This document shows, piece by piece, positions 32,701-44,636 of a stretch of DNA of 64,000 bases. Position numbers and translations under genes: made by a program. Numbering within the stretch: the stretch's first letter is position 1; each line of letters begins with the position of its first letter. The DNA is taken from assembly GCA_014529385.2 (NCBI GenBank), contig CM043971.1, forward strand, positions 27,313,769-27,377,768, given 5' to 3'. The notes under the pieces were generated by a model. The model saw only the letters and a list, made by a program, of their open reading frames with translations, did no database searches and had not been told where the DNA came from. The stretch comes from Adiantum capillus-veneris (Eukaryota; Streptophyta; Polypodiopsida; Polypodiales; Pteridaceae).

Positions 32701-33480
32701 AGGTTAGATGTAGACTTACGTTAGATTAGATTTAGGTTTATTTACGTTAGATTTAGATTTATGTTAAACTAGATTAGTTTTAGGTTTATTTTGAGTTTAA
32801 GATTAAATTAGATCTAGATTTATGTTCTATGGAGTAGCTTTTTTTAGATTTAGGTTAGATTTTAGTGCATGTCAATGAATGTGCACTTTGCATTAGGTAA
32901 ATATTGAACCCTCAAAAGGGCCCCATAAGAATATTATAAAAAAAGAAGTGGGGAACCAATGGTTTGCTTTGATGTTGACACTTCTGTCTAGTGACTTTTC
33001 TATTTCTAAATCTTTTAGAATCTCCTTTTGGTGAATAGACGATAGGGCGGCTCAAATTTTGAGGAGCTCTCTTCCTTTTCCCTCCTTTTTTTTAGAGCTT
33101 CTAATTGCTTTGCTTCCCCTCCATTCTAAGATACGAGAATGCTCCACACAGAGAGGAAAGAATGGGTAATCTATGATCATCGTCATTGTGAGCTCGTGAA
33201 ACAGAGAGGTAAGAGCAAGTAATCTAAGACTGCTTTCTCCCTCTGTGTTGTTCTGCTTGATATTATGATTTGTTTTGAGACCATAGGAACAGAGTCCAGG
33301 AAAAGAGCACTTCTTCTATAATTCCAATCATTGTTCTATTTTCTCTACAACCCCATCTCCAAACTCACGTTTTCCTCTCCACCTAAGATCACTCTTGCGC
33401 TTCCATTACAGCTCCTCCTTTAAATTTATGGTGGCAATAGACGAAGCTTTGTCACATCTTGCTAATATCTAGGGTATGCA
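32701..33480. other. Unassigned sequence
   Basis: AT-rich with imperfect TTAGATTTAGGTTTA-like repeats at 32695-32860. I see no gene. Confidence 0.4.
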
Positions 33481-33485
33481 GCACC

Positions 33486-33491
33486 TCTCTC

Positions 33492-33588
<97 letters not shown>

Positions 33589-33592
33589 TCAA
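33486..33592. repeat. (CT)n microsatellite
   Basis: More than 50 CT units with three point interruptions. A second, shorter (CT)n array lies at 33744-33783. Confidence 0.95.
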
Positions 33593-33740
33593 GTTGTATG
33601 CTGAAGTTATAGGTTGTTCTTATTTTTCATTTTTCCCTTGTCGTATCCAATACAAGCATTTGCTTAAGCTGTGTGTGTGTGATTAAAGGGGTAGTCTGCT
33701 CTCTGCAATAGAGCCATACTATTACCTTTAGACTTGTTTT

Positions 33741-33787
<47 letters not shown>

Positions 33788-33789
33788 AA

Positions 33790-34480
33790 CCAAGACCACA
33801 AGCTTCTCACCACCTTAAGTACAGAAACACTAAAATAAGAATTGATTATTTGCCTCTATATGAGAAAAGATGTCCTTCACTCAAGTTTTAATGAAAACTC
33901 TGCATATATTCACAGGGAAGGCTGAAGTTTGTTGCTTTTCAACTACATGATGTCATGCTTCATGCAAGAGAGAACAAGCTGAAATTTGTAGGACATGCAA
34001 AATACACACAACGTGTTTGTGTTATAGATAGAGTGGTGTAAAGGGAGCACAATCTTGCTCAATCAATCTTGTTTCTTTTGTTGCTATGTGTTTCTTAGAT
34101 TGTGATGATGCTAGAAATATGTACCTTAAATGCTTTTTCTCTCTTCTCTCTATGTCACTTATAAAGAATAACATAAAGGCTACTACTTTTTCTTATGATG
34201 GGGGGAATCTTATGTTTGCATCAAGCTTGCAAGGATCTTAGTGGTAAGGACCGCTTTGAAGAGGAAAATTTTGAGTATTAAGCAACCGCCATCAAAGAAG
34301 TTAGCATGTGTATCTAGAACCCCCGTCAGAGGTCAAATCAATAATTTCCATTGGTGAAGATCAAGGTGGGAACCCTCTGTTTCTCTTTCTTTTTGTAAAG
34401 TTGTTGTTGTTCCTCTTAGATCTAGCTTGATGCATCTAAAGAGCACAATCGGAAAATGGACATGGTTGGGATGGTATGAG
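33790..34480. other. Unassigned sequence
   Basis: No recognisable gene or repeat. It is the left flank of the chromovirus C LTR. Confidence 0.4.
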
Positions 34481-35174
34481 TGTAACATTTAATGGCCTAA
34501 TAACTTGTGTGTAGCGGAAAATGGCATGAACATAGTGAGAATTTCATTAGAATAGTTTCCTAATGAGAATAACAAGAGTTCTTGGGTGGAGAGAGAGCAA
34601 CAAAAAGCATAACACCTAGCTAGATAGCATAAAAAATAATTTCAAAAGAGAGAGAAATTAAGCTATTGACAACAATTGAGGACCGGATTTGCATGGAGCC
34701 GGTCCCCCATCCAAAAGGCTTTCTATTATGGTTTCTCCCATCAAGAGAGACATTGTACAATACAATTCTCTATGTTCCTTCAAGACTAGCTAGTGCAATG
34801 AAGATGGAAACTTCATGCACCTAGCAAAACACTTATCAAACACAACATCAATTCCCTCACGGTCTCAGACCCAAGATCTCACACACCTTCGAAGATGGTG
34901 AGAGCTAGCGGGGTATGAGAGTAGACTGAGAGGAAGAAGGAGTATTCTTACGAGAAAGATGTACATCTCCTCACATAATCACTCATATTAGCATAGATTA
35001 GCTTAGTAAATAGCATGGTAGAGGAGATGAGCATGCATTGAAGCTTGGTTCTTGATTGGATTTTCATCACAAAGCCAAGAGTTGTTGGTGTAGGCCTCCC
35101 TTCTCACAAGCTTGTAGTAGGTGATAAGCTTTCCATTAAAGCTTGAGAAGAGAGAGAGAGTCTTCTTACTTCCA
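34481..35174 (-). mobile_element. Chromovirus C left (3') LTR, interrupted
   Basis: TGTAACATTTAATGGCC at the left edge is the LTR end as read on the minus strand. Sequence matches 6137-6830 and 40104-40505 closely. It is cut at 35175 by the CACTA terminus; in the 6137 copy the LTR simply continues past the equivalent point. Confidence 0.8.
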
Positions 35175-35209
35175 CACTACAAGAGGTTGTGTGCTCTTGT
35201 GACGCTGTT

Positions 35210-35435
35210 AATGACGGAAATACATTGGGTTTTTATAAACCCCGACATCGCTAAAATCGTCACTATTAGCGTCGATACCGGAACGTCGTTATATGCGTTG
35301 CTAGCTGCATCACTATATGCATTGCTATCAACGTTGCAATATAGCGACACTGATAGCAACGCTGATAGCGACGCTTACAGGCAGTCTATAGCGACACTGC
35401 AGAGCCTTATATAGTGACGGTCATAGCGACGTCCG
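35210..35435. repeat. CACTA subterminal repeats
   Basis: Many copies of TAGCGACGC, TAGCGACAC and variants in both directions. In En/Spm such motifs bind the TNPA protein; binding here is inferred. Confidence 0.7.
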
Positions 35436-35841
35436 ATAGAATTTTTTTTTGGTGACAGGGCATTGAATGCCCTGCCACCCATCAACCATAGTGGATGTTT
35501 TAGTACTTGATTCACCTTTGAAAAAAAGTTCAAGGGTAGATATAGACCCAAAATAGTGCAAGGGTAGATATAGAACCATGAACTCCATCATCCATACTAC
35601 GTATTGTTTGCAAAATAAAGATACAAAATTGACAAGCGTAAATTTATGAAAGTAAATAAATGACAATTGTACGCATCATAGGCAAAATCACTTGATTGGC
35701 AAATATAATAATTACAACGCCATTGTCATTATTGAAAAAATATACATGGTTTTCAAAAAGATGTATAAAAGTCGTCTCATGATACATAAGCTATGACAAA
35801 AAGAAACTAATGCTATCTAGGTATAGCTAGAGTGACGTCGT

Positions 35842-36815
35842 CTAGTCAGACGTCTCATCGCGTCCAAGCGGCGTATCTGTCGGACACTGCAAAAAAAAAC
35901 AATAAGACAGCTTTCAGTAAGTATAAACATATAGCGACGTTTATAAAACAATGAAAAAAATTGAAAAGAGTAAACCCTAATACTAACCATGCCGTCGCGA
36001 GAACTCAGAATGTCCATCAGGGCGTTTAAGCCCTTCCTACCTGCGTACTCGCGCTCGTATGGCGTGGGATCACGTCCTGTCATCGACCACTGTCAAAACA
36101 TACAAAGATTTCATAATGTTAGAATTTAAAAACCCAAAAACCCTAAACTATCAAACATAAAGAGCAATGCGAAAACACTTACAAAATCGGCCTCAAATGA
36201 TGCCCACCTGCCGCTCCCCAAGTGGTCCGAGATCGCTGCCTCTACTCGCGCTTTGGCTGCATCCTTTTGTTGCTTCTACTTGTCGGGATTCTCACGCACT
36301 GCTTTCTTCGCATTCTTCCAATCTTCTTTGGCCAGCCAATCTCGCTTGTTCCACCCATGCTTGATTGCTTTTTGCACTTCGAAACGCTTGTGCTTGCAGT
36401 ATTCGTGCATTCGAACCTTCATCAGGTCTTCATTGAAGCGCTCATCCCGTGCTAGAACAGGAAACTCGTCATGAAGTATGATGATGACTCTGTCTTTTAA
36501 ATCACTCGGTACTTCACTCTGGGTGTTTAGTATGTAGTGTCTAAACAGCTGAGAGAAAAGACCACGCATGCGCAAGATCACCTTCTTGCCATCATCATCC
36601 ATGATGATGCCGCCGCTGAAGTCGACGGAGTAAGGCAAGCCCTCTGGCCGGTGACGCAGGAACCTGAGTGTCCCGACAGGGGTCTCTAGTGGCGTGTCGA
36701 TGGGGGTACGGACGTCAGGTGTCTCCACCAGAGTCTGGGCCCCGAAGCAAGGAGTGTCGAGTGGGGTGGATCCATTGCGAAGCTGGTGCAATAGATCTCT
36801 TTTTGTGAGATCCAT
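35842..36815 (-). pseudogene. CACTA second gene (TNPA-like), copy L
   Basis: Three minus-strand exons: 36183-36815, 35988-36076 and 35842-35886, with GT-AG introns between. Exon 1 encodes a Thr-Pro-rich segment (PLDTPCFGAQ, VETPDVRTPIDTPLETP), then GLPYSVDFSGGIIMDDDGKK and a basic helical part (KHGWNKRDWLAKEDWKNAKK). That pattern fits the plant transposase family Ptta/En/Spm (Transposase_24). A Trp codon is TAG at NPDK-x-KQQKDAAK, so this copy is broken. The product would bind subterminal repeats. The homologous gene is at 53371-54673. Confidence 0.75.
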
Positions 36816-36877
36816 TGCACCAGCTTCGCAAGTTTGTAGATTGTGTTACGGACGTCGAGAGACAAACATCCCTCAAT
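36777..36877 (-). pseudogene. TNP2 C-terminal fragment with fold-back at a deletion junction
   Basis: Minus-strand translation CLSLDVRNTIYKLAKLVQW matches the region at 48840-48910 (start of DUF4218). It then turns back on itself: 36777-36799 and 36807-36829 are 23-bp inverted repeats with one mismatch, separated by 7 bases. Immediately after, sequence joins the second gene, so the rest of DUF4218 and all of DUF4216 are deleted. Confidence 0.8.
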
Positions 36878-38150
36878 TGTTAAACTTAGAGAGAGAAAGA
36901 GAGGATGAAGAAGACAAGACACAAGATGTAAAACCCCAAGTGTGTCTGATGATCACACATGACGAGTTTATATAGAGGGGACCAAGAGAACCAGGGTGCT
37001 ATATATATAGAGACACTATATATAGCTCAACAGCCCCACTCAAATGAAGGTCCCTTCCTGTGGATGGAAAAACCCTTGGGGGCTCAAGGGAAAAACCCAC
37101 AGCTCTATATAAACCCACCGTTATATTAAAATATTGCAATTGTACATTTTCAATGTTCAAAGGAGCTACATCACTCCATAAATATACAATAGTGTCTATA
37201 AAGGCTGAAAAAACATAACTCTATATATATACAATTGAGCTATTGTATATGCTTTGATAGAGCAATTTCAACATCTTTGAGCCCCCGTATATACCGCTTG
37301 ATTTTGTTCTAGTTCTGTAAACAACATCAACTCAAGAAACATATCGAAACGTGAAGGTTAGAAATAACCACGTCACATTGTCCTTAGAGACGGTTCGCGA
37401 CACCGCTCTTGAGACGACATAGAGACAAACATTGTACTAATGCAATCACATGTGCGCACATACATACAATGTTGACATAAACTAAATGTGATGGGACCCG
37501 AAAAAATGCAAATTATGTAATCATCATGGTGTCACATACCATGGAATCATGGAACTCTCCATGGCATCAAAGACGCTCTTTTTATGTAGTCATCATGGTT
37601 AAAGCCAACATCTGTTGGAGGGCCGACATGCCACGAGACGACAAGCCAATCATAGACGCATTTTTATTGGGCTATCGTAATCGGGTTCCAAGAAGTAGCG
37701 TTTTCATAAGCACATAGTATGCACAATGCAAAACCAAACAGACTACAGACTCTTAGAAACTACATATCAATTTCAACCTGCTTCAATAATAATGAAAAGA
37801 CGATTGATGTTTGATAAAAGTTTTACGTAAATTAAAATAGCAACGATGATAATGATAAAGTTTTTACGTAAATTAAAATAGCAAAGTTTATAACGATAAA
37901 GGTTTTACGTAAATTAAAATAGAACAATGATAATGATAAAGTTTTTACGTTAATTAAAATAGCAAAGTTTATAACGATAAAGGTTTTACGTAAATTAAAA
38001 TAGCAAAGCACAACGAAAAATATGGCGCAGGTCACGTTCCAGACCTGAATCCTCTCTCGGTACCTTGCTTAAAGCTGCGTGAGGATCAGTTCCTTCTGTA
38101 AACCTGAACCCTGTCTCTCGCTTAAAACACACACATAAGACTGCCTGCGT
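36878..38150 (-). mobile_element. Family-2 element fragment (LTR 36878-37032 plus internal)
   Basis: The LTR of 155 bp begins TGTTAAAC and ends GCTCAACA. The conserved pre-LTR block follows (37033-37110), then internal sequence matching 22530-22850, including the GGTTCGCGA motif at about 37390. There is no second LTR; the fragment ends near 38150, next to gag of chromovirus C. Confidence 0.8.
37812..38013. repeat. About 40-bp tandem repeat
   Basis: Five imperfect units of GATAAAG-TTTTACGTAAATTAAAATAGCA plus a short variable end (alternating AAAGTTTATAAC and ACGATGATAAT). Confidence 0.9.
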
Positions 38151-38159
38151 GACAGGCTA

Positions 38160-39686
38160 ACAGAGATCAAAGGCGCTTTCAAGGAAGCCATGGAAGCTGC
38201 GGGACAAGCGCGGTACGCATGCCCTTGTTTGCCGCACTTGAAACACCGGTTATCCTTGCGATAACGCTCAAACTCTTCAAGAGAGAGAGTTTGTTTTTAC
38301 CTTTGTAAACTCCCTTCTCTTTAGCTTTGTTGGAGTTGCGCTTAGGAGACTTTTGGGCATTGTCCTTCCCCTTAGGCTCGTTGGAACCCTTGTTTTCCAT
38401 GGGCTTATTATTTCTTTTAGCCCCCATTTTGAAATTGATTCGAGAGGCCACCATAGTATAGTGTATTACCGCCGATATGGTGCGTGGCCTTCGAGAGTTG
38501 ACATACTCCGCCATTAAGCCTGCACAAAATTGTTGCTTTTGCTCTCCAAAATCTAACTTTTTGAAGACAGTGGCTTTGAGTTGTAGGTCCCAAAACTTGT
38601 CTACATATTTGTGGATGGATTCATAGGGAGAGAGCTTCAAGCTTCGCCACTCGGTGAGTACTTTGTCTTTGGCATCGGTGGCCAAAAACTGCTTCATAAT
38701 GGAAGCTCTTAAAGCTTTCCATGTTCGTGGAGCTTCACCGTTGGCCCGTAGGCTAGAGCACCATTGCATGGAGGACTTTTGAAAGTGCATAGCTACATGG
38801 CATAGCTTAGAGGACTCCGTGAAGCCCTCATCTCCGAACGCCGCATCAAATGGTTGGATAAAGGCCAAAACTTTGTCCGTAGCACCAAAGATGTCATCAT
38901 AGGTAAGGAAAGAGATACTCTTCCCTCCCTCTTTGAACTTATTGAGCTTGGACAACCTCTTCCACGCGGCATAGGATTTCCTATGGCCTCTTCTTTTTGA
39001 TGGTTCAAAGGTTGCACCATCACTTTCTTCAGAAGGTGAAGAATTTGAGGAAGATGGAGAAGAGGGTGACCTCTTTGTCACCTTTTTCTTGCCTTGATCT
39101 TCATTGTCTTCACCATCACTTTCATAAGAGGAAGAGGATGAAGAAGATGGAGAAGAGGGTGTCCTCTTTCTCGCCTTTTTCTTCTCTTGCCTTTTGTCAT
39201 CCCTCTTTGAATTATGGTGTGGAGAAGTGTGCGATGGTCTTCTCCGTTTTGGAGGTGATGGAGAGCGTTTAGCCCGCTGTCTTCGTGGAGCCATCTCCGT
39301 CGAGGTGGCGGGAGACTCACTTATCTCTCGTTCCTTCGGTGGAGGCTCTTGAGTTCTCCTTTGGGAAGGAGATGCAAGAAGTAAAGAAGTAAATTCTTGA
39401 GCCCTTCGTATGGATCCTCTTCTTCTTCCCGAATCGGAGAGAGACCTCTTTTGGAAGTCTCACAAGGAGGCTTCCTAGGTGTTCTTTCATCATGGTGAGG
39501 AGCTTGGAGAATCCCATGAGCACGGAGCTGCCGTTGCACTTCACTTTGGAGAGATGGATTGCCCATGGCTTGTTGAATCCTAGAAACAAGATATTTAACA
39601 AGCATCGGGGCATCATTAGTAGCTTGCTCATTAGCAAAATCAAAGTTATAAACATTAATTTCACTCTCTTTACTATTGTCAGCCAT
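38160..39686 (-). pseudogene. gag: Chromovirus C gag
   Basis: Starts at ATG 39684-39686 (MADNSKESEINVYNFDF), the same N-terminus as element A gag. One frame change near 39300-39330 separates the N-terminal 121 codons from a 371-codon frame (38179-39294) with two Ser-rich blocks and the gag core (SFLTYDDIFGATDKVLAFIQ). A second frame change in a CTCTCTCTCT run near 38285 throws the zinc knuckle (CFKCGKQGHAYRA, about 38210-38250) out of frame. Protease and integrase are absent: the coding DNA ends at about 38160. Confidence 0.88.
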
Positions 39687-40091
39687 TCTAACAACTTTTA
39701 GGTGTAAACTTTTTAGGTGTACTTTGGCACTTCAAGCCCTAGTTTCTACTCCTCTTTACCTCTTTAGAAAAATAACTCAAGCTATTGTACCCGTGGCTCG
39801 AATACCATTAATTGCAAGGAATAGAAGAGAGGGTCATTTAGCACCAAAACAGCATCGGCTCCTGTCAAGCTTCTAATAGCTCAATAGTGGTTAAGCCATA
39901 GGCAAGTCCCGTAGGAATCCACTATTAAGACCATAGCTCTCGATGGTGATGCCCCATTAGCTGCACGAAGGCAGGTGCACTGCAAGGCTGAAAATTCCCT
40001 ATTCTACTTACTCACAGGCAATTAATAATACCAACCATTTATAGCTATCTTGAGTACCTCCCTTCTTGAGCAAGAAAAGAGAAACCTTGTG

Positions 40092-40102
40092 CTCAGATAC
40101 CA
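40092..40102 (-). other. Primer-binding site of chromovirus C
   Basis: CTCAGATACCA on the plus strand (TGGTATCTGAG on minus), one change from the standard PBS, directly left of the LTR. The region 39687-40091 is untranslated leader without a gene. Confidence 0.85.
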
Positions 40103-40103
40103 A

Positions 40104-40505
40104 TGTAACATTTAATGGCCTAATAACTTGTGTGTAGCGGAAAATGGCATGAACATAGCGAGCATTTCATTAGAATAGTTTCTTAATGAGAATAACAAGA
40201 GTGCTTGGCTGGAGAGAGAGCAACAAAAATAATAACACCTAGTTAGATAGCATGAACAATACTTTCAAAAGAGAGAGAAATTAAGCTATTGACAACAATT
40301 GAGGACCGAACTTACATGGAGCCGGTCCCCCCTCCAAAAGGCTTTGTATTATGGTTTCTCCCATCAAGAGAGACATTGTACAATACAATTCTTTGTGTTC
40401 CTTCAAGACTAGCTAGTGCAATGAAGATGGAAACTTCATGCACCTAGCAAAACACTTATCAAACACAACGTCAATTCCCTCACAGTCTCAGACCCAAGAC
40501 CTCAA
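40104..40505 (-). mobile_element. Chromovirus C right (5') LTR, truncated
   Basis: TGTAACATTTAATGGCC at the left edge and strong similarity to 34481-34880. Similarity ends at about 40505, where a different tandem repeat begins. Confidence 0.8.
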
Positions 40506-40920
40506 CCTATGCCAAGATCCCATATCCAATGTGTGAATTGCTAGCACCAAAAACACCAATATCAAGCTGGTAGAGATTAGATAATAGAGAACCAACAAAA
40601 AACGTGCTTCATTGATATCAAGAGGATGGTACATAAGATTCAAGATCCAATCTGTCACACACTTGTGCCAATATCCTCATATCCAATGCGTGAATTACTA
40701 GCACCAAAAACACTAATATCATGTTGGTAGAGATTACATGCGCTTCATTGATCTCAAGAGGATGGTACATAAGATTTCAGATCCAATGCGTGAATCGTGT
40801 TTCTTACATTGACAATACCATTACTCAAGTTTATAGAGATTACATAATGAAATGTTTATGAACCAGCAAAAAACATGTTTCATCGATCTAAACAGGATGA
40901 TTCATACAAAGGGGTGGATG
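40505..40920. repeat. About 150-bp tandem repeat (2.8 copies)
   Basis: Two good copies (about 40513-40666 and 40667-40800) share CCAATGTGTGAATTGCTAGC-like, GGTAGAGATTA and AAGAGGATGGTACATAAGA segments. A third decayed copy runs to about 40920. The array lies between the truncated LTR and the transposase-like gene. Confidence 0.75.
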
Positions 40921-41151
40921 AGTAAAGAGCACCTGTCCTCAAAACAATTGTGTCAGCAACCTCTTTCAAATAAGGAAATCCTATAATAATTGATCCTTAA
41001 GATCTAACGCGTCGTTAAAGCTTCCTTGCTCTCTGCTTTGGTCTAGCCATCATTCTCTCTCCTCTAGCTACCTTGGTAGCCATCTGCTGCCCTCCCGTGT
41101 ACGTGTTTCCAACCATTGAGCATGATTTTCCTTGGCATTTGAGGAATCATA

Positions 41152-43632
41152 TCATGCACGCTTGGCTGCATGTTGTGATGCACATTGTTCTTGATCTTCG
41201 ATTGTTTGAGTAGTAGCTTGACTTGCTTTGACCTTGGATACACATATCTTTCGATAAAACCATTTCAGTAGTTGATGCATTGGATTGTTATGGGAATTGG
41301 TGAGTCCACCTCCATGGTTTGTTTTCCTTTGATATCCAGTACGAGCATCCCAATGCGACTTCTCCATCCCTTGAGTCGACCAGATTACCAAACTTACTTG
41401 GTTGGCAAAGTATGGGGTATGCGCCTCAAGAATGTGTTGTAAACAAATATATCTCAATTAACACATGTGAAGGCACAATGATTATGCCAAATCAAGACTT
41501 GAAAACAATATATATACCATATAATGAGTGATTGCATAAGACGTTCAAGCCTTCTCAACATCATCATGGAAGTTGTATTCTGCTTGGATATATTCTTTAG
41601 CATCGTTACCTCTAAACTTCAGCCTCTGAAGTAGTGAAGCTAGGACATTTAAGCTTAACCATACCTTTGCCTTGGCCAGCCTTGATTGCCCTCTATTGCT
41701 GCGATCTGGAACAACTGCATGCAGCTTCTTCCAGCACTCAAACTTCTCAGGCTCTCTAACTAGTAATACACCATCATCATCAATAGGTGGAGATAAGAAT
41801 TTCCTAGCCTTTGCTCCGCCAAAGCACGACTTCTTTGGAACATTTCCACTCTTTCCAGATCTCTTATCATCCTTTTCAATTATTACTTGCCTTCTATGCA
41901 AGGGAACTTCTGACAAAACCTTCTCGATCTTTCTACAAGTTGCATCAGCTTCCTCTTGTGGTTGCATTTTATAAGCAAAATTGATGTACTCATACACAAG
42001 CTTTTCAACAATTCGCACAAAAGCATGAAGTGTACATATATGCACACGAACCAAAGGAATTTTCAGTATTGGATCCCACTTAGGATCCTCTTGGTCATGC
42101 GTTGGAGATGGACACCTACTTCGACTCCCTTCTTTCTTCCAGACTTTTCGTTTGTCTACTCCTGTTACCCTCTTTCGCATACAGTATAGACATGGAAACG
42201 TTGCAGATGCACTTTGTGATATGCCAAACATGCACTTTAAAGTTTTCAAATCACCTGCAAGATGCCACTCTATGGCGTATACTCCCTATCCTTCCACAAC
42301 CAAGTCTTCGCCATGAGATTGCCGATCAATTATGGAGGGGGTACTTGTTTGGCTCAAGTATAGACCAAGTATCTCATGAGTTTTCTTTGGAATCTGCATA
42401 TTACAATTCCATGGCATAAGTTTCCAATAGTACGCTGATCATAATAACACAAATGTTCAATACAAAAACTTACAAGAAAAGAACTAAGACACCATATGTT
42501 CTTGTCGGATTTCACGCTAAACTGCTTCTCCTTGGGAACATTGTCACTAAGAGCTCAATTCATCAAAGTCACACTCACTCTTTCCATTTTTTGACCTTTC
42601 ATGATCTCACTCTCATCTAGCTTAATCACAAGCACTAGCTTTCCCATGCATTCACTTACACTCATGTCATAATACCGAACCATGGCTGATTGAATTTTGT
42701 ACAAATCAAGGTAGAAGTTATTTTTCTCTGACCATGATAGAACTTCCTCATCTTTTGCCCCAGATTTTATCTTGTGCACACTACAAACGTGCTTAGGCAT
42801 CCCCACTAGCTCCAAGATTTGTGCATCGAGATCAGCCTTAGCTTGCTTCACTTTCGTAGGTTGTGGAAGAATATTAACTCGTTTTTGCTTAAGAACTCGT
42901 GCTGCCCCATCTTTTAGAGTATGATATACTTGAGCATATGTTCGAGTGCTCATGCCTATCTGATCACATATGCTTAGTGCATTCATTGCTGAAATTTGAT
43001 TTGAGATATCCTTCAAAGATATCTCAGCAATGTTCTCATGCACGGACTTCAACTTTGGACATTCTATTGCTGTGACAATCATTTTCTTGGTCATCACTTT
43101 TGCAACAACCGAATCTAGCTCCTCTCCGCCCAAGGTCTCTTCGTGAACATACCTGCATTGCATACTTTTATTTACATTGAAAGCGTAACCTAATAATACA
43201 TCAAACATAAGAGTGATTGTACCTGCATTTTTGAACTCGTCTCTTCCATTGCCCACCACCTTGTACGAGTTTGCTGATGGGTTTGAGTGATCGCTTGCGC
43301 TCTTGTGCTCCAAATATAGTGATATTCTGTAACTTTTTAGCTAGTTTGGCATTGGCTTTCTCTTGCACAACCAATTGTTGTTTGAACTCCTCATTTTAAA
43401 TTGTGACATCATGAACGACTTCATGTAACTCCTCAATCTCTTTTACCTTCTCAAGAATTTTCTTTCGAGTTTGTTGGAGATTACTAGAAAATCCTTGATT
43501 GAGAAAACCAGTAGCATGTAAAGCACTTTGACACCTCATAAACATGTGCAAAGTTTTTATAGTTTTTCGTTTGAATAAGGGAGCATTCTCGAGGTCAACA
43601 TATATGTGGAGATCTTTCTTTGTTGACGACAT
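41152..43632 (-). pseudogene. Decayed DDE-transposase-like gene with introns, uncharacterised family
   Basis: Four visible exon blocks on the minus strand: 43632-43224 (ATG 43630; coiled coil KILEKVKEIEELHEVV), about 43153-42515, about 42394-41478, and about 41447-41152. Joins have GT-AG borders (e.g. AAATGCAG/GTACAATC and TGCAATGCAG/GTATGTTC). Candidate catalytic residues: Asp in VIKLDESEIMKG, Asp in LAGDLKTLKCMFG followed by CLYC (zinc-like pair), then LHAFVRIVEKL with Glu. A C-terminal block has STQGMEKSH and KTNHGGG. From memory this layout matches large uncharacterised families in cnidarian and some plant genomes. At least four stops (about 43400, 42560, 42290, 41545) break the frame; three fit CGA/CAA-type transitions. 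No terminal repeats found. Confidence 0.6.
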
Positions 43633-43955
43633 TTGACTACAACAACCCTAATTGTTTCAAAGTACTTCATCCATGAATACTTAGTCTTTTATCAAGGGCA
43701 TAAAAAGACCATACCTTGATTAGCCTAATCTTTGTTGTCCACAAAAAGGAAAATCAGCCTATATAATCAAAATGTTGTCGTATATTAGCCTCTTGTGAAT
43801 ATGCTCCTGAAATGTGAAAGGAAAATGTTAAGGAAAAAAGGAGAAATACAACAGCATGAGCACCAATCTAGGATAGAAGCGTTGATAGAGGCCTTTTGTA
43901 TAGATTAGGCAAAACCCAAATTGGAATTTCAAAAGTCTTGAACCATTGCATTGGC
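43633..43955. other. Upstream of the transposase-like gene
   Basis: AT-rich, no recognised feature; would contain the promoter of the minus-strand gene if it had one. Confidence 0.35.
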
Positions 43956-43959
43956 CAGG

Positions 43960-44330
43960 GTAACACTTATACACACATACACACACATATATATGCACCT
44001 ACATATGCATGCGTGCACTTGTGTATTATACATATCTCTATGCATCTACCATGCATATACATATGTATGTGTGCATTAATACTATACATACAAACTTGTA
44101 TCTACCATGCATGTATGTTGAATGCATATAGGAATATATACATGGTGCACTATAGTATACATGCATGTATGCTGAATGCATATTTACATACATATAGGTT
44201 TATTTGCATAGTGCACTATACAAGTATGCATGCCACATCTAGAATGCTTATCTACATACATAAATGAATATGCGTCTACATGCATGCATGTCTGTATGTG
44301 TTCACAACAAATGTACAACAATGTTTGATT
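43960..44330. repeat. ATGCATGTATG-rich repeat
   Basis: Imperfect tandem copies of about 75-85 bp containing CATGCATGTATGTTGAATGC and GGTGCACTATA, made largely of alternating purine-pyrimidine steps. Confidence 0.7.
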
Positions 44331-44548
44331 TTTAATCAGACATCTACTTGAGCATTGATCAAGAGGTGGAATAGTCCATACAAGTATTCTATCAATCCAC
44401 ATCATGTACACATATATTAAAGATGCATATTAATATCACCTTCTCTTGCTTTCAAGATGTTTTTTCAAGCATTTTCTCCATTAACACACACTCTCTATCT
44501 TACATGCAAGCAACCCACAACTATAGGAACAACTTGGGAGATAACTCA

Positions 44549-44556
<8 letters not shown>

Positions 44557-44635
<79 letters not shown>
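44557..44635. repeat. (CT)n microsatellite
   Basis: About 39 uninterrupted CT units, 22 bp left of the solo LTR duplication site. Confidence 0.95.

Positions 44636-44636
<1 letters not shown>

Larger units (their letters stand above)
35175..36877 (-). mobile_element. CACTA element L (3' end, internally deleted)
   Basis: The terminus CACTACAAGAGGTTGTGTGC at 35175 is the exact inverse of the end at 55386. Subterminal GCGACGC repeats run 35210-35435. Minus-strand exons of the second (TNPA-like) gene follow, and then a short piece of the TNP2 C-terminus. It ends at 36877, where a family-2 LTR starts. The upstream part of the transposon is missing. Confidence 0.85.

Noticed and set aside
39321-39876. 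Plus-strand frames over the gag start of chromovirus C
   Set aside because: They are antisense to a recognisable gag frame.
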